Assembly: GCF_964355755.1 (NCBI RefSeq)
Contig: NC_092672.1
Location: 1,924,001-1,984,000 of the forward strand
DNA: 60,000 bases
Direction of reading: 5' to 3'
Origin: Antedon mediterranea
Lineage: Eukaryota > Echinodermata > Crinoidea > Comatulida > Antedonidae
The notes under the pieces were generated by a model. That model searched no databases, was not told the DNA's origin, and saw only the letters and a list, made by a program, of their open reading frames with translations. How positions within the stretch are numbered: the first letter of the stretch is position 1; every line of letters starts with the position of its first letter. A program made the position numbers and the translations under genes. This document shows positions 37,861-48,807 of this stretch, one piece after another.

Positions 37861-38231
37861 TTAAATTGTTATAGAACAAATATATATTGCAAAGAACGTA
37901 TTGTGCTATTATTATTGTAATAAACACAGGAAAAATGTGAATATCAACTTAAAACAGCTAATTGCTGACATTATATTAAAATATATAACTTCTACCTTAT
38001 TAAGCAATTCTATAATTTTTTTTACATAATATTTTTTGCCATTGTTGTGAAGAGACAATTCTATATTTTCAGGATTTTATTCTAGATATAGTGAAATAAA
38101 ATTAAATAGATTAAAAAAAGAAAGGAATACATTTGCTATGGAATTATCTGGAAGAAACCAAAATTGATGAACAATTTATCCAATAAAGAATTAAAAAGCT
38201 AAAAAGAAATGATGAGTGACAGACTAGTCGT

Positions 38232-38295
38232 CTATTTGTCAGGCTATCTATTTGTCAGGCTATCTATTTGTCAGGCTATCTATTTGTCAGGCTAT
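38232..38295 (+). repeat. 16-bp tandem repeat, 4 identical copies
   Basis: CTATTTGTCAGGCTAT occurs four times from 38232. Copies are perfect, so the array is young or slippage-maintained. Confidence 0.95.
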
Positions 38296-38764
38296 ATACA
38301 GTTAATTAAACTCACATTATCAGGATTTACTTTTCAAAGCTTTAAATGTTGCAAGAAATAATTGTTGCATGTTGAATTCAAGAGGAAGGCGCCACTGTGG
38401 ATTTGCCGTTGATGTGTCGTTGCATAAAGAATTCACGACAGTTATACAGGTCTATGTGTGCTTAAAGACTTGTAGAAAAAACTAAAATGACGATGAGAAT
38501 CGTACATGCTTATTTTAGAAATTTAAGATGCTATAAGAAAGCAGTATATTATGTTCTTAGCTATTCTTCCTGAATAATAATTCATGAAGAATATAAAAAG
38601 ACTTGAAAATATGAAATTTACCACACGCAGTTTTAATGTACGATGCATTGGTACTGTAGTGTGTTCTAATCAAAGATAAGATGATAACGATGATGATTAA
38701 GATGACAACAATGAAGATGATGCCAATGATAATGCTATTTAATTATTAATAACTCAGTCTTTTA

Positions 38765-38887
38765 AGCTCTGTCTACACTATGATACATATTGACAAAAAA
38801 ATGTGATGTTCACATGTATGGATATGATGATGTCATATCACTACCATATTTTGGCACATCACACAAGTTTGATAGTGTAGACAGGGT
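38765..38887 (-). mobile_element. PIF/Harbinger-like MITE, copy f (TTA flanks)
   Basis: Ends AGCTCTGTCTACACTATGAT and TGATAGTGTAGACAGGGT, flanked by TTA (38762-38764, 38888-38890). One internal unit. 123 bp. Confidence 0.9.
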
Positions 38888-39203
38888 TTAAGAGTTTACC
38901 ACAACTGTCTTCTGAAATATGAAAATGATATTTCATTATTATTAATCAATAACTGATTTGTGGGTGTTTATTTATAACCAATTGAATTAATTTAATTTTG
39001 ACTTTAAAAATCTGGCAATCCTTTGATCCTGTCAAGACATCTCAATTACAGTCAAATGATAATTCTTGATGGTTGCTATGTATATATTACTGAATCTTTC
39101 ATAGATAATCTCCCTAGACTAATGTGTGTTTGTAGAAGGTAGACATCTACCATAACAAGAGAAGTCCATTGGGTAAAGCTCTTTGACTCAAATCATTTCC
39201 AAA

Positions 39204-39298
39204 AGCTCTGTCTACACTATAAAACTAGTTTGACAAAAGTGTGATTTACCTAAATATGGTAGTGATATGCTTAAATATGGTAGTGATATGTCCATAGT
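39204..39298 (+). mobile_element. Harbinger-like MITE, copy g (3' half missing)
   Basis: Starts AGCTCTGTCTACACTATAAA, has two AAATATGGTAGTGATATG units, then stops at TCCATAGTAGTAGCC. The GACATCATCATG block and right inverted repeat are absent. Confidence 0.85.
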
Positions 39299-39949
39299 AG
39301 TAGCCTACTGTACATGATCTAGGGAATAACTTTAAAAACGGAGAGGAGGTCGGCTTGATATGAATACAGCTTGTGGGTCCTTCCAACTTCCATTTTTGAT
39401 ATCTCTTATATTAACATCTGTAAAACAAGTATTTAGTTTCTATACCTAGTATCTAAAGAAACATTTTATATTTATTAAATGGATACCGGATCCAATTTAC
39501 GTTTCACACATTTGAAAACCCAGATCCATGTAAAGGTAAAACATTCGTTTAAAATGATTCTCAAAATAATACCACCTTTCTACAAAGGTTGTTATTTCCA
39601 ATTACATGAGTGGGGTCCATTACATATCGTCTGTTGAGAAGGTTTGAACCTGATACGCTGTTAATTTCACGTTCACCGAATAGATTCCGACCGGTTATTA
39701 TTTCAAAACAAATTACAGTGGAATTTTTTTTTTTTTTATGACAATCATTTAATAGAGAATCTCAAATGAAGCGATATGGATATTTAAAATGAGGACGAGC
39801 AGTTTTGATGATTTCACTGCTTGCATAGGATATAATAACTTCATTCTTTATAATGCACACGCTTGTCGGACATATGATACGGTAAGCAACAACCAATCAG
39901 CTGCCGACTTATCATACTTGATAATTGTGCATGTTGGTTTTGTAAGGTG

Positions 39950-40040
39950 ATCCCAGACAACCATGGTTTTGAGAGAATTCAAATACAGAATCCTTTGTGC
40001 AGAGTCATGGCAACAGCGGTGTTGCTGGCACTGAAAACAA
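39950..40040. other. Higher-complexity segment near the RNP2 exon
   Basis: Contains CAGACAACCATGGTTTTGAG and the inverted repeat GCCAGCAACACC-type pair around AACAGCGGTGTTGC. A 19-codon plus-strand frame starts at ATG 39963 in a good context. On the minus strand TTGTTTTCAG could be a splice acceptor. No product recognised. Confidence 0.15.
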
Positions 40041-40432
40041 CGCCAGCTTACGTCAATACACTAAAACAGTACCATTTAAAATAATACATATTTCACAACT
40101 AACGCACGGCTAATAGGTCGAACTAGTAAACAGAAAACATTTAATTAAAAACAGCTAACATTAGTTTAGCACTGAACATACTATAAAAATAAACTGATAG
40201 AAAAGGATCTGATAGAAATTGATAAAAACTATTCCTAAATTTAATTGTATTAAAAAAAATTTATTTCTAAATATTATTAATACCAATTACAACTACATAA
40301 TACCAATGATATTTCTAATTGGTTATTCAAATTGTTTAGTCTCCTCATTTGCATAAAACGTGCTATAAACAAATTTGTTTATTTCTTCATGTTTAAAATT
40401 GTTTTAGATCTAAAAAACAATCTTTCTCTTAC

Positions 40433-40525
40433 CTTTCCGTATTGGCAGAAATATTTCTTCATGTCTTCTGCCGTCGTTGATGTTGATAATCCACCGACAA
40501 ATATTTTCTTTGTCCTTGTTATTGG
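40433..40525 (-). CDS. MSI: Musashi/Rbp6-family internal exon: N-terminal part of RRM2
   Basis: Minus-strand exon of 93 bp, 31 codons, phase 0 at both ends. It begins [14 protein letters not shown] and ends YFCQYGK. Seen: a 3' splice site (pyrimidine-rich stretch then CAG, plus 40526-40528) and a GTAAGAG donor (plus 40426-40432). The peptide matches the start of Musashi RRM2: the linker TRTKK, the RNP2 strand KIFVGGLS, then the first helix with its TT-ED--K-YF pattern. Family knowledge: Musashi and Drosophila Rbp6 have two RRMs that bind UAG-containing mRNA 3' UTRs in the cytoplasm and regulate translation, notably in neural progenitors. RRM2 is preceded by RRM1, which I could not find to the right, so exons 1 to about 4 should lie beyond 60000. 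The next exon is at 8089-8137. DAZAP1 and hnRNP A/B share RNP2, but the [12 protein letters not shown] start followed by the next exon favours Musashi. Confidence 0.93.
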
Positions 40526-41329
40526 CTGAAAAATATAATTTAAAAAAATGCTTAAAATACATAGGCCTATACTCAGTACTGTATATAAACAAAATAATAA
40601 AAATCAATTTACTCAAAATAAAATATAGCACATAATCTATAAAATAATGAAATATTGTAATAGCGCAAAACATTTTGTGAAGGTTTTCATTAATACATGT
40701 GGCACATAGATATATTAGCATAATGTTATAATTTGAATATGACCTCATTTAAATGTATTACCATAATGACCAGACCTCATTTAAATATAATTACCATTTT
40801 GTCTTAGGTATTGGCTTAGTTCAGATTCCAAAATAAAATTTGTTAAATCGGTTTATCGTTTCATTTTTTGAAAAACTTAATTCAAATTTTTAAATGAGAT
40901 ATTATCCAGGCTATGATTACATTAGTATAGTATTATTTTAATAAATAACCACTTTTAAGTAAAATATGAAACATCATTTTATATTCATGATTATTCTAAT
41001 TAATATAGCTGGGTGGACAGACAATATATTCCATATTTTCAATTTTCCAGATCATAAAACAAGAAATTCACTCCTTCCAAACTCGCAATAAATTTTCATT
41101 TTTTATTTATCAAAGCATTCATATTAATAAACTACTGCTTAAAAATCAATCTTTAGGCAATTGCCTGTTAAAATTTACAAATAAACTAATCATTATATAA
41201 CATAAAGGGATATGAAAAATTGTATAGTATTTTATCAACAATGAATTGCTAAATCCGAAACCATCACTGACGTTCAAATAATAAAGGGATCAATAAAATG
41301 CCAATATATAATAATTTTTACTTTCATTC

Positions 41330-41640
41330 TACTACCTGAGTACAACAATACACCCATAAGGTCACGTCGCACTACAATAGGCTAAATTACCAAAAACTAT
41401 AAAACATTGCAATCTACGGATGAAACAGACACGCTGCGATAAAATTTGATAGGATCGTTATACGAACACTTAAATACCGGGCTGCATAACATTGAACTTG
41501 CGGTATCACATTTCATACGCTGATGAAGAATTTGAAGTCAGGTACATTTTACTAGCGCGGCCTTCTTTGTTAGTTTGCGTTCAAGCAACAATATTTTACA
41601 ATGGATTAGTTGGAGCAGAAAAAATGACAGGAACAACAGA
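41330..41640. promoter_or_regulatory. CpG-bearing block 0.8 kb upstream of the RNP2 exon
   Basis: Includes AAGGTCACGTCGCAC, GACACGCTGCGATAAAATTTG, AATACCGGGCTGCATAAC and CTAGCGCGGCCTTCTTTGTTAG (a SOX-like CTTTGTT). No open frame. Possible intronic regulatory element. Confidence 0.25.
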
Positions 41641-42372
41641 GATTTGATATAAATATTTTTGCAGGTTCATCTAGAGACAAACAAGTTCCATTCTATTTGT
41701 CTGCTGATGCAAATAAATAATAAAAGCCCAAATTCATATAATTAATCCAAATCAATTGACATCAAACCTGCAAGTATTTTTATTAAATTCTAATACTTCC
41801 TTTTTAGTAAATTCTTTAATTTTGGATTTAATTGAGGTACCAGGTACAGTAGTAAACGGAGTAATTACAGATAATAAAGTGCTCTGATCTTTACAAAATA
41901 GCGCTATATAAATGTTGCATTATTATTATTAAAATATAATTATTTAATAATTAATAGAAATCTGTTCGGATGAGTTTTGTTATTTTCATACTTTTTTTCT
42001 TATTATTCAGACAATTAAAACTTCACATTGAAATAATTCTTCTGAAATTTAATAATTTATTATGGGGATGAAATGAGGACATCAAGGTTTTTTTTTTAAT
42101 ATGGATTACAATTAAGTTAATTTGATATTGATTGCGGTTAAAATGAGACAATTGTAATAAAAGAAACGGATTGTTGTAAAGACATGAGAGTGTAATGTTA
42201 GATTGTATGCACCTAGTCAGCAGACTATTATGTGATTTTAATAGTTGATATTAATGTGTATTATGTTCACAATGATCATTTAGTACTATGACAAGCAATA
42301 AGCTAAAAAAGATTGATGACATCATCAATGTACTGAATCTCCCACTAGATAGAATGTACTGGGTACTCAATG

Positions 42373-42632
42373 GGCGTGGAGGAGAAAGAAGTGGGTTTGA
42401 AGGAGAAAGGAGTGGCCATGGAAATATTGAAGGGGTGGGTCATTTAAAAAGGGGGAAAGGAAGATAGGGTGTGGAGGATATAGGGTGATAAGGAGATGGG
42501 GGGATGGTGAAATAGCGTGTGGGGAGAGGGGGGATGGGAAGATGGGAAGTGGGAACGGAGAGCGGGATGAAGAGATAGAGATGGGGACAGAGAGGATGTG
42601 AGAAAAAAAGAGAGAGGAGAATGGGAAGATAA
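42373..42632 (+). repeat. ~260-bp purine-rich (G/A) tract
   Basis: The plus strand is almost entirely G and A with sparse T/C, and many GGG/GGGG runs, for example GTGGGGAGAGGGGGGATGGG near 42519. Two overlapping Ser/Pro-rich minus-strand frames (up to 95 codons) are products of composition. Such tracts can form triplex (H-DNA) or G-quadruplexes and give no reason to call a gene. Confidence 0.9.
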
Positions 42633-43329
42633 GCTTTGCATACATTGTTGCCACCTACTCTAAAATTCTTTCTAATCTAGCTATATAATGATATACTGTC
42701 AATTTTTATTACTGCTAATATTACTGTGTATACTTTTGTAGTGTTACAAAGTAGTAAATTATCTAACCCTGTTAGAATGCAACAGATTTAGTAGACCCAA
42801 ATAATACCATTATAATGTTGCAATAGCATGACATTCAATATACATATCCAACCAAAACTTGAGTTAATATCTTTAACTTTTATACCTTCAGAAATATATC
42901 AAGAAAGTGTGGAAAAAGACAACAAATAGAAGCATGAATATAACTATGAAAGGAGTTGAACCTCAAATATTCATAAATGCAATAATGCAAAAATATATTT
43001 TAAAAAACTATATAGAGTTTTTTTGTTCAGTTATTATCATTCTACAGAGACCAGAGCTTGTCCACACACAATTGCTATAACGTTCACAAACATTGTAATC
43101 TGTCACAAGATAACGCATGCTGAGTACATACAGAATACAAGTATTAGCATTTTACAGCTTAATGTCTCGACACGCTATCCAAAAAAAAAAAAAAACATGA
43201 TATCATTGACAAGTTTTAATATATCTACATTAAAGTAATCATCATACCCGGCGTCGTAGCAGGAATATTTAATTTCTTTTTATTTTAGTGTAAACTCAGA
43301 AACAATCTGAACTAAACATGATGATGGTT

Positions 43330-43470
43330 GTGTATTGGAATGCTCCCACTTGAGGGCAGGGTTCATGAAATGTACCATTATCTGATAGGGGCGTTTCTTA
43401 AAATTGTATATATTCAAATTGTACTAGGCCAATGTTGGTTTCTCCAAGCTCGGCACGAAATAGACATTAC
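43330..43470 (+). repeat. Dispersed repeat related to 35205-35300
   Basis: Contains GCCAATGTTGGTTTCTCCAA then GCTCGGCACGAAATAGAC, matching the copy at 35205, with extra sequence upstream (CACTTGAGGGCAGGGTTCATG). A 60-codon open frame here is incidental. Confidence 0.5.
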
Positions 43471-43530
43471 AGTATATAAAACCACTCAATTTGAAGTATT
43501 TTTCAAATAAATAATTCAATATTAATAAAG

Positions 43531-43584
43531 TGACCTTTTTTGTGTTAAACTATTATACAGTAGTCTGATAATGTAGACAGAGCT
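43531..43584 (-). mobile_element. Harbinger-like MITE, copy q (right-end fragment)
   Basis: Only the terminal CTGATAATGTAGACAGAGCT and a weak TGACCTTTTTTGTGTTAAAC remain. Confidence 0.65.
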
Positions 43585-44089
43585 TTACTCATAGGCCTTC
43601 TTTATCTTAACAAAAACCCTGGACTTAGTGCCAGTATTTAACCCGATAACAACAGAACATGATTTTATTAAATATATTGATTGGTACTGGTACTTTTAGT
43701 ATTTATTGTTTATGGTAATGTGGTAACATTATACCTGAACAATTCTTAAATGTGGGTAGTATGGCAATTTGGCGATAATCCAGATTAAAATCCTGTTTAA
43801 AGACCGGAATATTGGGCAGGATTTCCATATTATCCAACTGAGAATATTGACTGTTTTTTCTACCAGAAATTGTTGTAATCTCCTGCTGGATATCGCCGGA
43901 TCCCAGTGATTTTCGTAAAGGTGTAGGCTTACTTTATAAAGAGTTGATTTTACTCATATTGTTTGTTTCAAAACATGGCTCACACTAAACCAATTTAGTT
44001 CTCATTAATATGATTGGTTCAAGTCAGATCACTCGTGAATAAAACCTTGATGTTAAAAATTAATGTTTGAGATCTCACATTAATGTTTC

Positions 44090-44240
44090 TAATATCCATT
44101 GTTCACGCTGTTCTCGTCCTTATAACCTTGGATCACGCCTCACGTATCAAGGGCATAAGTTCAAGTCCAACACTATTCTCATACCCTTGGACTATAGCCA
44201 CTTTGTCTATTGTTACTTAACAGCCTACCTGGGATATTCT
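44090..44240 (+). repeat. tRNA-derived SINE-like piece
   Basis: B-box-like AAGTTCAAGTCC (44157-44168) follows CTTGGATCACGCCTCACG and is followed by CAACACTATTCTCATACCC. A clear A box is missing. The 64-codon frame over it is incidental. Confidence 0.45.
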
Positions 44241-44879
44241 AATACTAAATACGTTGATTAGTTTATTGCTGTAACTTTATAAAATACACCTCTAGGGAGC
44301 CATGTATTTTATAGATATTTGTTGATGATACTGCTAATTATATGATAACCTGAAGGCTGAATGCCTACTTATATGTTCTAGGTAATATTGCCATCAATAA
44401 TTATGACTTTACTATGCTAAACTTATTGATATTACTATCACTTCTTACTTCTTCTTATATTTATATTATTTAATATATTTATTTCATCAAGTAATAAACC
44501 CATATTGGCTCATTTCTCTAGCTTTTTATAATTTTTCATAGCAGCATCACCTTTCTGTTATTCCTCCCACAGATATGATTTTCATTTTTAATAACATTGA
44601 ATTTTATATAGTGAGATTAATATGAAGCGACGAATTAAATTCTAGTTACTTAACTGCTATGTTATCAATGTAAACTTGTAGATATGAAATGTACAGTACA
44701 GTATGTTAAATAATAAACGTTTGTAATTAGTATTAAACCGATACATATGGTGACACAACAAGCATTTCTTTCACACATTTCGACATATATAATTAAAATC
44801 TATTTTAAAATAACATAAACATAGTATTTTGATTGTTCAATATACTATTAGTATGATATTTTTAATGATATATGTTGTG

Positions 44880-45170
44880 AGCCCTTGATTGTAAATCTAT
44901 CAAGCTAGCAGATGTGCGGTAAACATCGTAATTCTCCCGAGATGAAACCAAACCTCATCTTTATAAAGAGGATGCCTAATAAAAACTATGATAAACCTTG
45001 CGCTGGATAAAACCATGGTAGATCAGATGAAAGCCGGTTTGATTGCCAACGAGTGATAATGCGCACTGAATCGTGACAACCACTCATCCTCACGAGAGTT
45101 CTAAGTAAAAGTATGTGCACAAGGAATTCACATATCTGTGTGCACGTCACACACAATTTATGCAAAACAT
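44880..45170. promoter_or_regulatory. CpG-bearing intronic block
   Basis: Includes GAGATGAAACCAAACCTCATCTTTATAAAGAGGATG (a hairpin of GAGATGA/TCATCTT and AAAGAGGATG), GCGCACTGAATCGTGAC and GTGTGCACGTCACAC. No product recognised in a 62-codon minus frame. Possible regulatory DNA. Confidence 0.2.
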
Positions 45171-45232
45171 ACATGAATAATATTTATATTAAAACAATAC
45201 TATGAAAATAGATGAATTAACAGTCTGTCTTA

Positions 45233-45387
45233 AGCTCTGTCTATACTATCAAACTGTATGCGACAACAAAATGTGATGTGCCCATATATGGACATGATGA
45301 TGTCATATCACTACCATATTTGGGTGTATCACTACCATATTTAGGCATCACATTTATTTTGTCTAGTTTGATAGTGTAGACAGAGCT
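45233..45387 (-). mobile_element. Harbinger-like MITE, copy h (full length)
   Basis: Ends AGCTCTGTCTATACTATCAA and TTTGATAGTGTAGACAGAGCT. Two internal TATCACTACCATATTT units. Flanking TTA on the left is not matched on the right. Confidence 0.92.
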
Positions 45388-45448
45388 AAACAGTATAAAC
45401 AAACTTATTATTATTCAACATGTTTGCAGATCTGTGCATGTTTTGACA

Positions 45449-45495
45449 AGCTTGGGTTTTTCCAGCTTGGGTTTTTCCAGCTTGGGTTTTTCCCA
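45449..45495 (+). repeat. 15-bp tandem repeat, 3 copies
   Basis: AGCTTGGGTTTTTCC repeats three times from 45450. Confidence 0.9.
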
Positions 45496-45536
45496 TTTTA
45501 ACAACCTCTATCTGAATTCTAGGATGAAACGTACCG

Positions 45537-45605
45537 CAGTGGAAGATCTAGAATTTTGCAGTATGGTTGGAGTGTTAGGAGTGGTTGGAAGGGCCTAAAA
45601 TTGTT
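45537..45605 (+). mobile_element. hAT 5'-end fragment
   Basis: CAGTGGAAGATCTAGAATTTTG resembles the CAGTGG(CG)GATCTAGAATTTT start common to hAT elements. A matching right end (…CCACTG) was not found within a few hundred bases, so this is probably a solo end. Confidence 0.5.
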
Positions 45606-45915
45606 GTTAAAACAAGGTGTTGAACTAATGTCTCTATTTTTTGGCATTGAAATTTAGAAGGTTGGAAAAGCCTGGTACAGTTAGAACCTAGATACCAGGT
45701 AAACAATACTATGGGTAATATAATAATGCTAAAAATTTATGGAACGGAATTTCTAAAAATATGTGAAAGTTTACTAGGCAAAATAAAGCTTTATTGAAAT
45801 ATTAAATTTCTCAAGTGGATGTGAACGTATTCGTCAACAACCAGCACCTTTATAAAGACCTAATTACCAATGCTAAAAACAGACAGAATAAAAGATGACA
45901 GTTGGTATAGTGTTA

Positions 45916-46054
45916 AGCTCTGTCTACACTATCAAACCAGTTTGACAAAAAATGTGTGATGTGTTTAAATATGGTAGGTATATTCCCAAATATGGTAGTG
46001 ATATCACATCACATCATTGCGTCCATATATAGGGCACATCACATTTTTTGGTGG
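45916..46054 (+). mobile_element. Harbinger-like MITE, copy i (right end lost)
   Basis: Starts AGCTCTGTCTACACTATCAA. It has two AAATATGGTAG-type units and ends near GGGCACATCACATTTTTTGG. It stands head-to-head with copy j 75 bp away. Confidence 0.88.
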
Positions 46055-46130
46055 TATATTATATCATGAAAATAAACAATAAATCTCATTGTTTATCTTT
46101 TCACAAACCTTTTGGGTTTTCAACTTTGGT

Positions 46131-46260
46131 CTATAACAAACTTTACGCAACAAAAAGAAATGTGCCCATATATGGACATGATGATGTCATATCACAACCA
46201 TATTTTGATATATTACTGCCATATTTGGGCACATCACACTTTTTTGTCAAACTAGTTTTT
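46131..46260 (-). mobile_element. Harbinger-like MITE, copy j (ends lost)
   Basis: Covers ATGTGCCCATATATGGACAT, two degenerate CTACCATATTTGG units and TTTTTGTCAAACTAGTTT. Both outer inverted repeats are missing. The 86-codon frame 46048-46308 is made of copies i and j. Confidence 0.88.
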
Positions 46261-47122
46261 AATATTATTATTTTGTTTCAGAATGTGGCAATTTATTGGG
46301 AATTGTAAAAGCAAGTTTTGCAATAAACCATGTTTCCAAAAGAAAATAAACTAAATTGAAAATATTGACACATTTCTAAATGATTGTAATTTTTTATTTA
46401 AATTCAACTTTTTGTAGAAATAAATAAAATCAAATATGAATTGAATTTAATCAAATTTACTTCGTTGTTTAGCTGTGTTACTAATTTCTTACAAGTTTTA
46501 ATTTTTAAATGTAAAAAAGGCCACGCTATAAATATATACCAGTACCTATTTTCAATTGAACAATACTGTAACTTGGCCTATAACATTATGTGATGTCATA
46601 AGATGAAATGTGTGATGTCATCAATCTGTGTGGTTCACTAGAGGGTATACACAAAGGCCTAATACTATTGCTTATTCATGGCTCCAAAGGGACACAAAAA
46701 CCATCTGAAATTAAGCTCATCAATAAGCTAGCCCACTTGGGCTTAAGGTTACTGAATATAATAGTACAACTAGACCAGCAGACAGGTGGAGTTAATAGCT
46801 GTGTTGATTACTGACTTGTACTACAACTACACACAAGCCTAGCTTACTTACAACAAGCTAAATCCATAATCATAAAATAAATTGATGTTTCTAATAAACT
46901 GATTTGCCTTGTTGCAAATCCTTTATTGTTCAAGTTGTTGGTAATGTAGCTAAAAACATTCTGTAACAATATAGTTTAAATTGAGTGCCAGATGGTGCTA
47001 TCTTTCTAACATTAGGTCTATCATCACATACTATACTGTACAAAACTCAGAAGATTTTCCTTTTTCTATTATTTTTCAGCGATATCTTCTTGAAAAGTTA
47101 AAATTATTTTACTTATTAAATA

Positions 47123-47153
47123 GACCTACACTTATAAATTGTAAGTGTAGGTC
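47123..47153. repeat. Perfect stem-loop, 12-bp arms
   Basis: GACCTACACTTA and TAAGTGTAGGTC pair without mismatch around a 7-nt loop. Confidence 0.85.
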
Positions 47154-47685
47154 AATTTTAACTTTTAATGCAGATTTGTACAGAATAACCAATGTTTTCG
47201 TATATTATAATGTTTGTTTTATCGAGTCCTTTTACTAAAACTGGATACCCCCACCCCCTTCAATAAAGATGGTATTAAATAAAGGTGTATTCAAGTAAGG
47301 TCAAATCAATTTTTAATAATTCATTAAAATTTACATTACAGTACATAATAAAAATGTGTATTTAATGCTATATAGTTATATAATGCTTCCCATAGAAATA
47401 CTATACAATGTAACAAATATTATGAACTATAACAATATAAATTCCCTTGTAAAATGCATAGCAAATTGATATAATGCATATGCAGTATTATATTAAATTA
47501 TTATTACTCGTAATACATAATAAAAATTGTGGAATTGGTAAAAAATATATGAATTTTCAATCGATAAAATAGATTTAGTTTTCAAGGTTTTTGTAATTAT
47601 ATTTTGTTTATATTCTGCTTGAGTGTATCTCTTTAATTTGTATGTTGATCAGGGATCAATTTATTTTAGTGTTTTCTGTATGTTT

Positions 47686-47872
47686 AAGCCTTGGGGGTTG
47701 AAATGAGTAAACAAATTATAAAGTGCTTGCCTTCCAATCCCAAGGTCCAGGGTTCAATGCTGACATTTATCACAAATGTTATAACCAGGGTGAGCCACAC
47801 ATGACCATTGCATGTGTAAATGTTAAAGTGTGAATGGGCACTTAGTGTAACTCACTGTTTCTACTCATTCCC
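47686..47872 (+). repeat. tRNA-derived SINE-like repeat
   Basis: GTGCTTGCCTTCCAATCCCA and a B box CAGGGTTCAATGC (47748-47760) look like the 3' half of a tRNA-like head, followed by an unrelated body GTTATAACCAGGGTGAGCC to ACTCATTCCCT. It abuts copy k of the Harbinger-like MITE at 47876. Confidence 0.6.
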
Positions 47873-47875
47873 TAA

Positions 47876-47996
47876 AACTCTGGCTACACTATCAACCTAT
47901 TTTGACGATGTGCTCAAATATGGTAGTGATATGATGTCATCATGTCTATATATGGGCACATTTTTTCCCATAAAGTTTCATAGTGTAGACAGAGCT
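47876..47996 (+). mobile_element. Harbinger-like MITE, copy k
   Basis: Ends AACTCTGGCTACACTATCAA and TTCATAGTGTAGACAGAGCT, with one 21-bp unit. 121 bp. Confidence 0.88.
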
Positions 47997-48140
47997 TTAG
48001 CCTGAAATGAGACTTAGTTTATATGCATCAACTAGTTTATCCATTCTGTTATTGGTGAGTTACTGGATATTTTGAAATAAAAACATAAAAAGTTACAATT
48101 TTTTTTTTTTTTCCACGATTTTCCAGTTTATCAGGATATA

Positions 48141-48807
48141 CCGTACTGACGCGGGTATAAGCCCACCCCCCTCAAACATGAAATCACGTCAAGTTTGGGG
48201 GGTGGGCTTATACCCGAGGATCCAAAAATGCAGATCGTCAAAAACAGCCCATGTACACTGTGTATTCCACCATGCGAGCGAGCGCCCTCACGTGTACGAC
48301 AATGCCTCTAAATACACGAGGTGTAGAGTGTCGGAAAATTAAGCTTATAGTTTGTGTAATTTATCGTAGAATATCTTATTTTAAACATCAATTGAACAAG
48401 AATTTATCAAGCACAAAAGCAAGTATACAATGTTCGTTAAATAGAAATGTACCAAAGAAATTTACTAAGCTTGTTTATGGCAGCCGATACCAAATAGTGG
48501 TTTTCCGTTTTGGCGACTTGTAGCGTCGTGTGTGAAGCGATCTTTGTCCGCGATGGAGTGTAAACAAAACAGGACCGCTAGGTCTCATATGGCCTAGCGT
48601 ATATTAGCCTAGCTTGGTTATGATCAAAGGTAGGTGTATTCGGTGTATGGACGTCGCCAAATACAAAATAATGTATTACGACACACACTGTAGATCTTCG
48701 AATTAATGGGTGGGCTTATACCCGAGTGCCTCATTTTTCATGAAAATTAGTCAAAAGTCAGGGGTGGGCTTATACCCGAGTATGGGCTTATACCCGCGTC
48801 AGTACGG
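48141..48807. mobile_element. 667-bp TIR DNA transposon, non-autonomous, with repeated subterminal motifs
   Basis: Left end CCGTACTGACGCGGGTATAA and its inverted copy at the right end, a perfect match of about 25 bp, flanked by TA (48139-48140, 48808-48809). The motif CGGGTATAAGCCCA recurs: once direct and once inverted in the left 80 bp (a subterminal hairpin), and inverted near 48712, 48766 and 48785 at the right. The interior is CpG-rich. A 90-codon plus frame (48251-48523) resembles no transposase I know. TA duplication fits Tc1/mariner-type elements; class otherwise open. Confidence 0.92.

Larger units (their letters stand above)
8138..40432 (-). other. MSI: 32.3 kb intron of the Musashi-family gene (within RRM2)
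   Basis: The interval between the two RRM2 exons has GT at 40432/40431 and AG at 8139/8138 on the minus strand. It holds no recognised exon. Its named contents are listed separately: 44-bp duplication, 22 x 70 bp array, hairpins, foldback element, hAT MITE, tandem arrays, Harbinger-like MITEs and CpG-bearing blocks. I saw nothing beyond AT-rich, mostly unique-looking sequence with homopolymer runs in 8200-8610, 8700-9210, 11440-12520, 13760-16030, 16160-17000, 17080-18070, 18800-21740, 21910-22720, 22790-23690, 24520-25320, 25770-27590, 27990-28310, 28600-30090, 30630-32500, 32640-33740, 34100-34985, 35300-36270, 36540-37110, 37870-38230, 38300-38760 and 39300-40430. Undetected alternative exons remain possible. 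Confidence 0.85.

Noticed and set aside
40410-40748. 112-codon minus-strand frame over the RNP2 exon
   Set aside because: It is in the wrong frame; the real coding frame there is the 31-codon exon bounded by splice sites.
42367-42654. Ser/Pro-rich 95- and 65-codon minus-strand frames
   Set aside because: They only reflect the purine tract; two frames are open at once and no start or splice context supports them.
46048-46308. 86-codon frame
   Set aside because: Built from two adjacent MITE copies.
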